From Olsenella sp. An188 (lineage in GTDB: Bacteria > Actinomycetota > Coriobacteriia > Coriobacteriales > Atopobiaceae), in NCBI RefSeq assembly GCF_002160255.1, contig NZ_NFKF01000001.1, positions 124,001-188,000 on the forward strand: a DNA stretch of 64,000 bases, written 5' to 3'. This document shows, piece by piece, positions 50,164-59,019 of the stretch. The position numbers and the translations under genes are program-made. The notes beneath the pieces were generated by a model. The model was not told the DNA's origin. It saw only the letters and a program-made list of their open reading frames with translations, and did no database searches. Every line of letters begins with the position of its first letter. The stretch's first letter is position 1.

Positions 50164-50886
50164 CTACCCCTCGCGGGCGGCATCCACGAGGGCCGAGAAG
50201 ATCTTTCGGCTCGGCTCGTCCACCCTGTGGGCGAACTCCGGGTGCCACTGCACCGCCCAGAGGAAGCGCGAGGCGGGCCGCCAGACGGCCTCGACCACGC
50301 CGTCGGTCGCATCGGCCATGACCGAAAGGCCCGGGGCAACGTCGCGCAGCGCCTGGTGGTGGTAGCTGTTCACCGGCAGCTCGCCGGCGCCCACGCACGC
50401 GGCGAGCGGCGTGCCCGGAAGCACCCTGGCCACGTGGACCGGCTGGTCGTAGGGCGGCTGCCCGTGGTGCTCCACGTCGGAGGGGCGCTGCCTGGGCAGG
50501 TCCTGCCAGAGCGTGCCGCCGAGCACGGCGTTGATCACCTGGATGCCGCGGCAGATGCCGAGCGTGGGCACGTCGCGCGCCACGAGCTCGGGCACGAGAA
50601 GGGCCTCCATGGCGTCGCGCTCGCCGCAGAGCTCGCCGCAGAGGGCGACGGCCTCGGGGTCCTTCTCGCCGTAGAGGGCGGGGCCCACGTCCTGCCCGCC
50701 GGTCACCACCACGCCGTCCACCACGTCGAGCGCGCGGGAAAGCTGCTCGGCGTCGGCGGTCAGCGGAAGCATCACGGGCACGCCTCCGGCCTCCGACACG
50801 GCATCGAAGTAGCCTGGCAGCATCCAGAGGCTCTCGAGCTTGTGGTCGACGAGCGGCACGACGCCGATGACGGGACGCTTGGGCAT
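50164..50886 (-). CDS. Gamma-glutamyl-gamma-aminobutyrate hydrolase family protein (PuuD-like)
   Basis: A 240-aa class I glutamine-amidotransferase-fold hydrolase. The nucleophile elbow LGICRGIQ (Cys about 111), the catalytic His in AVQWHPEFAH and a Glu further on form the triad. It likely cleaves gamma-glutamyl bonds in polyamine or GABA-linked compounds; no puuA-like gene is near, so the substrate is open. AGGAGGGGAG precedes the ATG. A repeat copy lies in its upstream gap. Confidence 0.85.
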   Translation of the reverse strand: MPKRPVIGVVPLVDHKLESLWMLPGYFDAVSEAGGVPVMLPLTADAEQLSRALDVVDGVVVTGGQDVGPALYGEKDPEAVALCGELCGERDAMEALLVPELVARDVPTLGICRGIQVINAVLGGTLWQDLPRQRPSDVEHHGQPPYDQPVHVARVLPGTPLAACVGAGELPVNSYHHQALRDVAPGLSVMADATDGVVEAVWRPASRFLWAVQWHPEFAHRVDEPSRKIFSALVDAAREG

Positions 50887-50924
50887 GGGTCTCCCCTCCT
50901 GACGGTTTTTCTCGGCCGCCCATT

Positions 50925-50958
50925 ATGCCGCAAACCCGCCCGCGCCGGCGAGAAGAAC
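50925..50958 (-). repeat. Dispersed intergenic repeat copy
   Basis: On the + strand ATGCCGCAAACCC, then GCGCC, then GGCGAGAAGAAC. The same two ends at similar spacing occur at 50047-50083 (other strand) and 58928-58967. Confidence 0.55.
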
Positions 50959-50972
50959 GCGAGGCTGCTACC

Positions 50973-51722
50973 TTACACGCCGGCCATGAACTCCATGGCG
51001 CGCATGCGGGCGTCGAGGTGGGTGGCCGCCCAGGAGTGAGCGAGCGCGAGCAGCAGGGAGGCGGTCTGCGCGTCGACCCCAGAGCCGAGGAGCTCGTCGA
51101 ACGTGCAGGCGAGCGTCGCGCGCAGCCAGGCCAGCTCCCCGGCCGAGAGCGGCTGGGCCCCGGCGACCTCGCGGGCACAGCTCGCGCAGAGCGCGCCGCC
51201 CGCCGCGGACGAGAACCACGCCACCGCCTCGTCCCCGCAGGCGCAGCAGCTCGCGAGTTCGGGCCTCCAGCCCCCGTGCGCGAGGACCTTCCATGCGTAG
51301 GCGGCCACGACGAGGTCGAGGTGCGCCTGGTCCGTGGCCTGCTCGCAGGCCCTCAGGGCACGCGAGCAGACGGGCGCGAGGAAGGGGTCCGGGGCGTCCT
51401 CGTAGCAGGTGAGCCGGGCCACCTCCGCGACGGCGCTCGCGGCCGCGACGCGCTCGTACTCGCCCCGCAGCCCCGCGTGCGGCTCCACGAGCGAGGCCTC
51501 GCTCACCACGTCGAGCGAGCGCCCCTGCGCGAGCAGGAAGTCGGTCTCGCAGAAGAGCTCGACGCGCGCGGCCAGCCTCCCCCCGGGCTTTCTCGCCCCC
51601 TTGGCCACCGCGCGCGCCTGCGAGCCGTCGGCCGAAAGGAGCGTGAGGATGAGGTCCGTCTCGCCGAGCTTGGTGCGGTCGAGCACGATCGCGCGCGTTC
51701 GGTAGGTGCGCCTCCCCGCCAT
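50973..51722 (-). CDS. recO: DNA repair protein RecO
   Basis: Loads RecA onto gapped DNA with RecR. N-terminal OB fold (RTRAIVLDRTKLGETDLILTLL), helical middle, and a four-Cys zinc site near residues 158-182 (CCACGDE, CASC). Length 249 aa. The start ATG lies three bases after the era stop. era-recO is a conserved pair. Confidence 0.94.
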   Translation of the reverse strand: MAGRRTYRTRAIVLDRTKLGETDLILTLLSADGSQARAVAKGARKPGGRLAARVELFCETDFLLAQGRSLDVVSEASLVEPHAGLRGEYERVAAASAVAEVARLTCYEDAPDPFLAPVCSRALRACEQATDQAHLDLVVAAYAWKVLAHGGWRPELASCCACGDEAVAWFSSAAGGALCASCAREVAGAQPLSAGELAWLRATLACTFDELLGSGVDAQTASLLLALAHSWAATHLDARMRAMEFMAGV

Positions 51723-51725
51723 GGC

Positions 51726-52670
51726 CTAGCCCTCGTCGAGCCCGTAGCCCAGGCGGCGGATCTCGCGCTCGTCGCGCCTCCACTGCGGCGCCACGCGCAC
51801 GGTGAGGTCGAGGTACACCCTGCGCCCGAGGAGCCGCTCGATGTCGCGGCGCGCCTCGGTGCCCACGCGCTTGATCATCTGGCCCCCGCGCCCCAGCACG
51901 ATGCCCTTCTGGCCGTCGCGCTCGACGAGGATCGTGGCCTCGATCGAGGCGTGCCCGTCGTCGGCGACGTCGAGGCTCTCGCAGAGCACGCCGACCGAGT
52001 GGGGCAGCTCCTGGCGCAGGTGGAGGAAGAGCTTCTCGCGCACGAACTCGGCGACGAGGTCCTCCGGCGTGGCGTCCACGTCCATGTCGTCGGGAAACCA
52101 CTTGGGGCCCTCGGGCAGGTGCTCCGAGACGAGGCCCACGAAGGCGTCAACGTTGAAGCCCTCGGTGGCCGAGACCACGAGCTCGTCGTCGAAGCTCCCC
52201 AGCGCGCGGGCGGCCTCGAGCTGGGCGGCGACCTGCTCGGGGCCGGCTATGTCTGCCTTGGTGAGCACGAGGAGCTTGTAGTCGGCGTCGGCCCTCTCCA
52301 CGTGGCGCGCGACCCACTCGTCCCCGCGGCCCACGGGCTTGGTCGCGTCGACGAGGAAGGCGACCGCGTCGGCGTCGGCGAGCTCGGCGAGCGCCGCCCG
52401 GTTGAGCTCGCTGCCCAGCGCGTCCTTGGGCTTGTGCAGGCCCGGCGTGTCAATGATCACGAGCTGGGAGCTCGGCGTGTTGATGACCGCCCGCATGCGG
52501 CGGCGCGTGGTCTGCGCCACCGGGCTCGTGATGGCGACCTTCTCGCCCATGCAGGCGTTGAGCAGGGTCGACTTCCCCGCGTTGGGCCGGCCCACGAGCG
52601 CCACGAATCCGCTCCTGAAGGTCGGTGCCTCCGCGGGCGCGGCGCTCTTGTCGGCATACTTGTCGCTCAT
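51726..52670 (-). CDS. era: GTPase Era
   Basis: Ribosome-assembly GTPase that binds the 3' end of 16S rRNA. G1 GRPNAGKSTLLNACMG, G3 DTPGLHKPKD, G4 LTKAD are visible, then the KH domain (GVLCESLDVADDG to ILVERDGQKGIVLGRGGQMIKRVGTEARRDIERLLGRRVYLDL-type stretch). Length 314 aa. GGGAGGTCACGC precedes ATG. It forms a run with dgkA, ybeY and phoH, the usual Gram-positive order. Confidence 0.97.
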   Translation of the reverse strand: MSDKYADKSAAPAEAPTFRSGFVALVGRPNAGKSTLLNACMGEKVAITSPVAQTTRRRMRAVINTPSSQLVIIDTPGLHKPKDALGSELNRAALAELADADAVAFLVDATKPVGRGDEWVARHVERADADYKLLVLTKADIAGPEQVAAQLEAARALGSFDDELVVSATEGFNVDAFVGLVSEHLPEGPKWFPDDMDVDATPEDLVAEFVREKLFLHLRQELPHSVGVLCESLDVADDGHASIEATILVERDGQKGIVLGRGGQMIKRVGTEARRDIERLLGRRVYLDLTVRVAPQWRRDEREIRRLGYGLDEG

Positions 52671-52695
52671 GCGTGACCTCCCGGGGCGTACCCCA

Positions 52696-53070
52696 CTAGT
52701 TGAGAATTGCGTTTGCGAAGACGAGGACCCCCACGACGGCCACCAGGACCGAGAGCACCCAGACGGCCGCGGCGGCGATGTCCTTCGCGCGTCCCGCGAG
52801 GGGGTGGAACTCGGGCGACACGAGGTCGACCACGGTCTCGACCGCGGTGTTGAGCAGCTCGGCGGTGATGACCACCCCGCAGCACAGCAGGATGACGGCC
52901 CAGCTCAGCAGGTCGAGCCCGCAGAAGATTCCCGCGACGACGGCGCAGGCGCCCACGGCGAGCATGACCTTGATGTTGCGCTCCGTGGCGACCGCGGTGC
53001 GAAAGCCCTGGATGGCGAAGAGGAAGCTCTTGCGGAAGTCGGGGTGGTCGCTGTTCGATCCGGGAATCAT
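52696..53070 (-). CDS. dgkA: Undecaprenol/diacylglycerol kinase (DgkA family)
   Basis: A 124-aa small membrane kinase with three helices and the signature ELLNTAVETVVDLVSPEFHPLAGRAKDIAAAAV. In Gram-positive bacteria this family phosphorylates undecaprenol. Start overlaps the ybeY stop (ATGA). Confidence 0.93.
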   Translation of the reverse strand: MIPGSNSDHPDFRKSFLFAIQGFRTAVATERNIKVMLAVGACAVVAGIFCGLDLLSWAVILLCCGVVITAELLNTAVETVVDLVSPEFHPLAGRAKDIAAAAVWVLSVLVAVVGVLVFANAILN

Positions 53071-53559
53071 GCCTCGACGTCCTCCCGGTGCCGGGTGAGC
53101 ACCACGCCCGTGATGGGCTCGTCGCAGGGCATGAGGGCGAGAAGCTCCTCCTCGCGCGCCTCCATCTGCTGGGCCTCGTCCTCCTCGAGGTGGTCGTAGC
53201 CGAGCAGGTGGAGCAGCCCGTGGGTGAGCAGCAGCCTAAACTCGTCCGCCTCGGTCGTGCCGAAGGCGGCGGCCTGGCGCGCGATGAAGGCGGGCGCGAG
53301 GACGACGTCGCCGAGCTCGCAGGGCTCGCCGGGCGCGAGCGACGGGTCGTCGGGGCGCTCGCACTCGAGCGAGATCACGTCGGTGGCGGCGTCGACGTCG
53401 CGCCAGGCGTCGTTGAGCGCGCGGATGCGCTCCTCGCTCACGAGCGAGACCGAGACCATGCACGGCCGCCCTCCCGCCTCGCGCTCGAGCACGAGGTCGC
53501 AGTCGGCGCGCAGCTCCTCCTCGGTGATGAGGGGGCGGACGCCCTCCTCGCAGGAAAGG

Positions 53560-53576
<17 letters not shown>
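53067..53576 (-). CDS. ybeY: Endoribonuclease YbeY
   Basis: Zinc-dependent RNase for 16S rRNA 3' maturation and ribosome quality control. The metal motif HGLLHLLGYDHLEEDEAQQM gives three His ligands; TDVISLECE precedes it. Length 169 aa. GGGAGGTAAGCC precedes ATG. The start lies within the 3' end of phoH (17-bp overlap). Confidence 0.96.
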
Positions 53577-54534
<958 letters not shown>

Positions 54535-54603
54535 GCTCCTCCTGTGACGGCTCCTTCTCCCCTCGATGATAGCGGATGGCGGCCCGGCGGTCCTCCCGGG
54601 ACC

Positions 54604-55890
54604 CTAGCGGGCCTCCCCCACCAGCGTGGCGTCGTCGCGCACGGAGGCGAGGCGCACCCGCACGAGCGAGTCCACCGGCAGCGCCGGGTCGACCTCCACG
54701 TCGAAGAGCCCGCCCGAAACGCCGCGGCCCGGGTACTGCACGACCACGAGGTCCTCCGACCCGACGAGCTCGCGCGCCCGCTCGAGGCGCATCTCGGCCG
54801 CCAGCTCGCGCGCACGGCGGCTCCTCTCGGCGCTCTCCCGGGCGCCCACCTGGTCGGGCATCGTCGCCGCGGGCGTGCCCGGGCGGCGCGAGTAGCGGAA
54901 CACGTGCATGCGCGCGAAGCCCATCTCGCGGCAGAACGCGAGGGAGCGCTCGAACTCGTCGTCCGTCTCGCCGGGGAAGCCCACGATGAGGTCGGTCCCG
55001 AGGGCCATGCCGGCGACCGCCTCGCGCGCCGTCTCGCAGACGCGCCGGAAGAGGTCGGTGCGGTAGACCCTCGCCATGCGCCGAAGGGTCTCGTCGCAGC
55101 CCGACTGCAGGCACACGTGCAGGAAGGGGGCGATCCGCTCCCCCGCGCCGGCCATGACCGAGCAGAGCTCGGGCGTGACGTCGGGGGGCTCGATCGACGA
55201 GAGCCTGACGCGCTCGACGTCCGTGCGCTCGAGCAGGAGCTCGAGCAGCCCGGGCAGCCGCAGCTCGCGCCCGCGCTCGTCGCTCGCGCGATAGCTCCCC
55301 AGGTTGATGCCGGTGAGCACGACCTCCCGCGCGCCGCGGGCCTGGGCCGCCCGCACCGCCTCGACCACGCGGGCCGGCTCGAGGGAGCGCGCCGCGCCGC
55401 GGGCCCGCCACACGATGCAGTAGGTGCAGCGGTTGTCGCACCCGTCCTGGACCTTGATCCCGGGCCGCGTCCTCCCCGTCGGCGTGGGCGCATGCGCGAG
55501 CGCGCCGGCGTCGCCGACGCCGCAGGAGGGAACCCCCAGCTCCTCGAGCACGAGCGCCGCGACGCGCCCCTTGTCCTTCTCGACCACGACGTTGGGGGCG
55601 AGCGCGGCAAGCTCGTCGGCGAAGAGGCTCGCCACGCAGCCCGTCGCCACGACGAGCGGGGCGTGCGCGGCCTGGGCGGCGCGGCGCACGGCCTTGCGCG
55701 TCTTGGCCTCGGCCTCGGCGGTCACCGCGCAGGTGTTCACGACCACCGCCGCGGCCTCGCCCTCGTCTACGAGCGGCACGCCCGCGCGCTCGAGCTCGGA
55801 GGCCATGAGGTCGAGCTCGACGCGGTTCACGCGGCAGCCGAGGTTGACGAGGGCGACGCCCGGGACGTCCCCGGGCGGGACCGGCCTCAC
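54604..55890 (-). CDS. mtaB: tRNA t6A37 methylthiotransferase MtaB
   Basis: Radical-SAM enzyme making ms2t6A. N-terminal Cys sites [27 protein letters not shown] and VATGCVASL; triad [12 protein letters not shown]; a short TRAM domain. NLGCRVN is the MtaB form (MiaB has FGCQMN, RimO has LGCAKN). Start is GTG at 55890, GTGA overlap with dnaJ. Length 428 aa. Confidence 0.93.
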   Translation of the reverse strand: MRPVPPGDVPGVALVNLGCRVNRVELDLMASELERAGVPLVDEGEAAAVVVNTCAVTAEAEAKTRKAVRRAAQAAHAPLVVATGCVASLFADELAALAPNVVVEKDKGRVAALVLEELGVPSCGVGDAGALAHAPTPTGRTRPGIKVQDGCDNRCTYCIVWRARGAARSLEPARVVEAVRAAQARGAREVVLTGINLGSYRASDERGRELRLPGLLELLLERTDVERVRLSSIEPPDVTPELCSVMAGAGERIAPFLHVCLQSGCDETLRRMARVYRTDLFRRVCETAREAVAGMALGTDLIVGFPGETDDEFERSLAFCREMGFARMHVFRYSRRPGTPAATMPDQVGARESAERSRRARELAAEMRLERARELVGSEDLVVVQYPGRGVSGGLFDVEVDPALPVDSLVRVRLASVRDDATLVGEAR

Positions 55891-57110
55891 CGGCGACCCT
55901 TGCCGAACGGGTTCTTGGGCGCGCGCCAGCCCTTGGCGAAGTGCTCGGCCACGTTCTCGGCCGCGGCGGAGAAGCCCTCGCGCTCCTCGGGGCTGACGTC
56001 GTCCGGGGCGTCGGCGGCGTCGCCGGGCTCGAGCGAACGCTCCGCGACGATGGAGGCGATGTCCAGGATCTGCTTCTTGGTGAGGTCGCGCGGGGTCTCT
56101 ACCTGGACCACGGCGACGAGGTTGCCCCGCGCGATCATGCCCATGCGCGGCATGCCGCGACGCTCGACGACAACCTGCTGGCCGAACTGGCAGCCCGCGG
56201 GCACCTCCACGGTCACGCGCTCGCCCTCCATGATGCCGTCGATCGTGACGGTGGTGCCGACGATGGCCTGGAGGGCGTCGACCTGCACGGTGCAGTAGAG
56301 GTCGTCCCCGCGGCGCTCGAAGCGGCTCGACTCGCTCACCTCGACGCTCACCACGAGGTCGCCCGAGGCGTCGCCGCGCACGCCGGCCTCGCCCTTGCCG
56401 GAGATGGTGATGGTCTGCCCCGAGTGGACGCCGGCGGGGACCTGGACCTCGACCTTCTCGCGCGAGGGGGCGCGCCCCTGGCCGTCGCAGGTCTCGCAGG
56501 GGTGGTCTATGACCTGGCCCTGGCCGTGGCAGACCGGGCAGGTGGTCTGCGTCTGCATCTGCCCGAAGATGGTGCGCTGCACCTCGACGACGCGACCGGT
56601 GCCGTGGCAGCGCTCGCACGCGTGCGTGCGGCCGCCCTCGGCGGCGCCGGTGCCGCCGCAGTCCTCGCACGGGGCGAGGCGCGTGTAGGCGACGGTCTTG
56701 CGGCAGCCCGCGGCCGCCTCCTCGAGGGTGATGGAGAGCCTGATCCCCATGTCGCGACCACGCGTGCGCTGGGCCTGCCCGGCGCGCCCGGCCCCGCCGA
56801 AGAAGGAGTCGAAGATGTCGCCGAAGCCGAAGCCCCCGCCGCCGAAGATGTCGGACACGTCCACGTAGTCCGAGCCAAAGCCCGCGGGGCCGGCCGGGTC
56901 CCCATAGCGGTCGTAGTTGGCGCGCTTCTGGTCGTCGGAGAGCACCGAGTAGGCCTCGTTGACCTCCTTGAAGCGCTCCTCGGCGTCAGGCTCGTTGCAG
57001 ACGTCGGGGTGAAGCTTGCGCGCCTTCTTGAGGAAGGCGCGCTTGATGGTCTTTGCGTCGGCGTCCCGAGGCACCTCGAGCACCTCGTAGTAGTCCCTCT
57101 TTGGTTCCAC
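55887..57110 (-). CDS. dnaJ: Chaperone DnaJ
   Basis: Hsp40 co-chaperone of DnaK. J domain (residues ~5-70) with HPDV, a G/F region, four CxxCxGxG zinc motifs ([32 protein letters not shown]), CTD I and II, and a ~45-residue acidic C-terminal extension. Length 407 aa. It starts with GTG. It is followed by mtaB with a four-base overlap. No hrcA or dnaK is nearby; this is a stand-alone copy. Confidence 0.95.
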   Translation of the reverse strand: MEPKRDYYEVLEVPRDADAKTIKRAFLKKARKLHPDVCNEPDAEERFKEVNEAYSVLSDDQKRANYDRYGDPAGPAGFGSDYVDVSDIFGGGGFGFGDIFDSFFGGAGRAGQAQRTRGRDMGIRLSITLEEAAAGCRKTVAYTRLAPCEDCGGTGAAEGGRTHACERCHGTGRVVEVQRTIFGQMQTQTTCPVCHGQGQVIDHPCETCDGQGRAPSREKVEVQVPAGVHSGQTITISGKGEAGVRGDASGDLVVSVEVSESSRFERRGDDLYCTVQVDALQAIVGTTVTIDGIMEGERVTVEVPAGCQFGQQVVVERRGMPRMGMIARGNLVAVVQVETPRDLTKKQILDIASIVAERSLEPGDAADAPDDVSPEEREGFSAAAENVAEHFAKGWRAPKNPFGKGRR

Positions 57111-57158
57111 GTGCGGCTCCCGTGACTTTCAGCTTCGATCGATGGGGGTTATACCCCG

Positions 57159-57183
57159 AAAAAGGCGGGGGCATGCCCCCGCC
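57159..57183 (-). terminator. Rho-independent terminator after the membrane DnaJ gene
   Basis: On the - strand GGCGGGGGC and GCCCCCGCC close a short loop and are followed by TTTTT. It lies 28 bp past the stop and before dnaJ. Confidence 0.9.
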
Positions 57184-57210
57184 TCGGACAACCCTATCAC
57201 TTTCCCCGGG

Positions 57211-58302
57211 CTACCAGAAGTAGGGGTAGCCCATGTACCCGACGCGGCCCAGCCCCGAGGTGCACGAGAACATCATCGCGAACACGAGGGCGAGCATGAG
57301 GCCGTTGGAGGCGCCGTTCGCGACGGCGACCCCGGCGTTTCTCCACCAGCGGCCGCTGCGGCGCACGCCGTCGCGCACGACGAGGTAGACGCCGAGCACG
57401 AGGGGGACCACCACGATGAGCAGCAGCGAGGAGAGCGTCGAGGTGAGCAGCCCCAGCGCGAGGAACGGCAGGGAGAAGCCGACGAAGTTGAACCCGCTCG
57501 CCTGCCGGCGCGTCAGCCGCTCCTCGGGCACGCAGACCCGGCAGACGAAGTCGCCCGCGGTCGAGCCGTTGGTGCCGGCGTTGCCCATGCCGCTCACGCG
57601 GACCTCGTCCCCGTCGTGGCTGCCGGCGGGCACGTCGACGACGACCTCGCTCGCCGACAGGGTCCTCCCGGTGCCGCCGCACGCCTCGCACGGGTCCGCG
57701 ACGACGCGGCCGGTGCCCTCGCACTCCGGGCAGGTCATGGCCATGACGCCGAAGAGCCCCGTGTCAACGGTGATGTGCCCGCGGCCCCCGCAGGTGGGGC
57801 ACGTCTCGGAGTGCTCGGCCTCGACCGAGCCCGAGCCGTGGCAGACGTCGCACGAGACGTAGCGCTGGTAGGTGACCCCGCGACGGGTCCCCTTCGCGGC
57901 CGTCTCGGCGTCGACGGTGAGCTCGTAGACCACGTCCGCGCCCGCGCGCGGGTTGTAGGCGCGGCTGCGGCGCCGTGCGGAGGACCCGAACGGGCCCCAG
58001 CCGAAGGGGCTCCCGCCGCCGAAGGGGTCCGCGTAGCCTCCCTGCGGGCCCGCGGCGCCGCCGTAGCCCGCGAAGGGGGCCCCGGAGCGCATGGCGTCGT
58101 AGCGCTTGCGCTTCTCGGGGTCGGAGAGGACGGCGTAGGCCTCGGAGACCTCCTTGAAGCGCTCCTCTGCGTCGGGCGCCTTGTTCACGTCGGGGTGGAG
58201 CTTGCGCGCCTTCGTCTGGAAGGCCTTGCGGATCTCCTCGGTGGACGCGCTCTTCTCGACGCCGAGAATCGCGTAGTAGTCCTTGTCGTTCATCGATGCC
58301 AT
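57211..58302 (-). CDS. DnaJ-like protein with C-terminal membrane anchor
   Basis: A 363-aa DnaJ variant. Residues 6-70 are a J domain with HPDV; a G/F linker follows; residues ~165-230 have four zinc motifs ([32 protein letters not shown]). Only part of CTD I is present ([21 protein letters not shown]). From about residue 290 the substrate-binding CTD II is replaced by hydrophobic stretches ([26 protein letters not shown]) and later [12 protein letters not shown]. So it probably sits in the membrane with the J domain in the cytosol. Start ATG at 58302 follows GAGGACCGCCAC. Confidence 0.82.
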   Translation of the reverse strand: MASMNDKDYYAILGVEKSASTEEIRKAFQTKARKLHPDVNKAPDAEERFKEVSEAYAVLSDPEKRKRYDAMRSGAPFAGYGGAAGPQGGYADPFGGGSPFGWGPFGSSARRRSRAYNPRAGADVVYELTVDAETAAKGTRRGVTYQRYVSCDVCHGSGSVEAEHSETCPTCGGRGHITVDTGLFGVMAMTCPECEGTGRVVADPCEACGGTGRTLSASEVVVDVPAGSHDGDEVRVSGMGNAGTNGSTAGDFVCRVCVPEERLTRRQASGFNFVGFSLPFLALGLLTSTLSSLLLIVVVPLVLGVYLVVRDGVRRSGRWWRNAGVAVANGASNGLMLALVFAMMFSCTSGLGRVGYMGYPYFW

Positions 58303-58425
58303 GTGGCGGTCCTCTTCTGTTCCGGGCGGCGCGCAGATGGGGATAATTATATCCACCGGGCGCACGGGCTAACCCGAAAGCGCGCCGATGCGCGCGCTCC
58401 ACATGGCTTGGGGCGACCTGCGGCC

Positions 58426-58896
58426 CTACTCGCCGAGGGAGATCTGGCGGTAGGAGACCCCGCAGCGGTCGAGGATGTTCTTGGAGATGAGGTTGTCCTC
58501 GGTCCCGCAGTACTTGTCGTCCAGGTAGACGACCTCGCCGATCCCCGCCTGCACGAGCGTCTTGGCGCACTCGTGGCACGGGAACAGCGTCACGTAGACC
58601 GTGGCGCCGGTCATGTCCTTGAGCGAGCCGCGGTAGTTGAGGATGGCGTTGGCCTCGGCGTGGATGACGTAGTTGTGCTTGTCGTGCAGCGGGTCGGCGT
58701 CGGTGCCCCAGGGGAACTCGTCGTCGTTGAGGCCGGAGGGCGTGCCGTTGTAGCCCACCGAGAGGATGCGGTGGTTAGTGTCCGCGATGCAGGCCCCCAC
58801 CTGCGTGTTGGGGTCCTTGCTGCGCAGGCTCGCCGCGACGGCGGCCTTCATGAAGAACTCGTCCCAGCTGATGACGTCGGTACGCTTGCCCGGCAT
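58426..58896 (-). CDS. Deoxycytidylate deaminase (ComEB-like)
   Basis: Converts dCMP to dUMP for thymidylate synthesis. A 156-aa zinc cytidine-deaminase-fold protein with HAEANAIL (His and Glu) and PCHECAK (two Cys), plus NTQVGACI and GTPSGL of the dCMP form. The start ATG at 58896 follows GGAGAGGGGAG. Works with dut and nrdR in dNTP balance, though separate in the genome. Confidence 0.93.
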   Translation of the reverse strand: MPGKRTDVISWDEFFMKAAVAASLRSKDPNTQVGACIADTNHRILSVGYNGTPSGLNDDEFPWGTDADPLHDKHNYVIHAEANAILNYRGSLKDMTGATVYVTLFPCHECAKTLVQAGIGEVVYLDDKYCGTEDNLISKNILDRCGVSYRQISLGE

Positions 58897-58927
58897 GGCG
58901 CTCCCCTCTCCTCTGCTTCCCGTCAGG

Positions 58928-58967
58928 ATGCCGCATTTGCGCAGGGCGCGCAAGGGGCGAGAAGAAC
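58928..58967 (-). repeat. Dispersed intergenic repeat copy upstream of the dCMP deaminase gene
   Basis: ATGCCGCATTTGCG, then GGGCGCGC, then GGCGAGAAGAAC on the + strand, the same ends as at 50925-50958. Confidence 0.55.
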
Positions 58968-59019
58968 CCCCGCCCGGCCGCCGCAGCGGCGGCCGGGCGG
59001 GGCGCGCGGGGTGTGGCGC

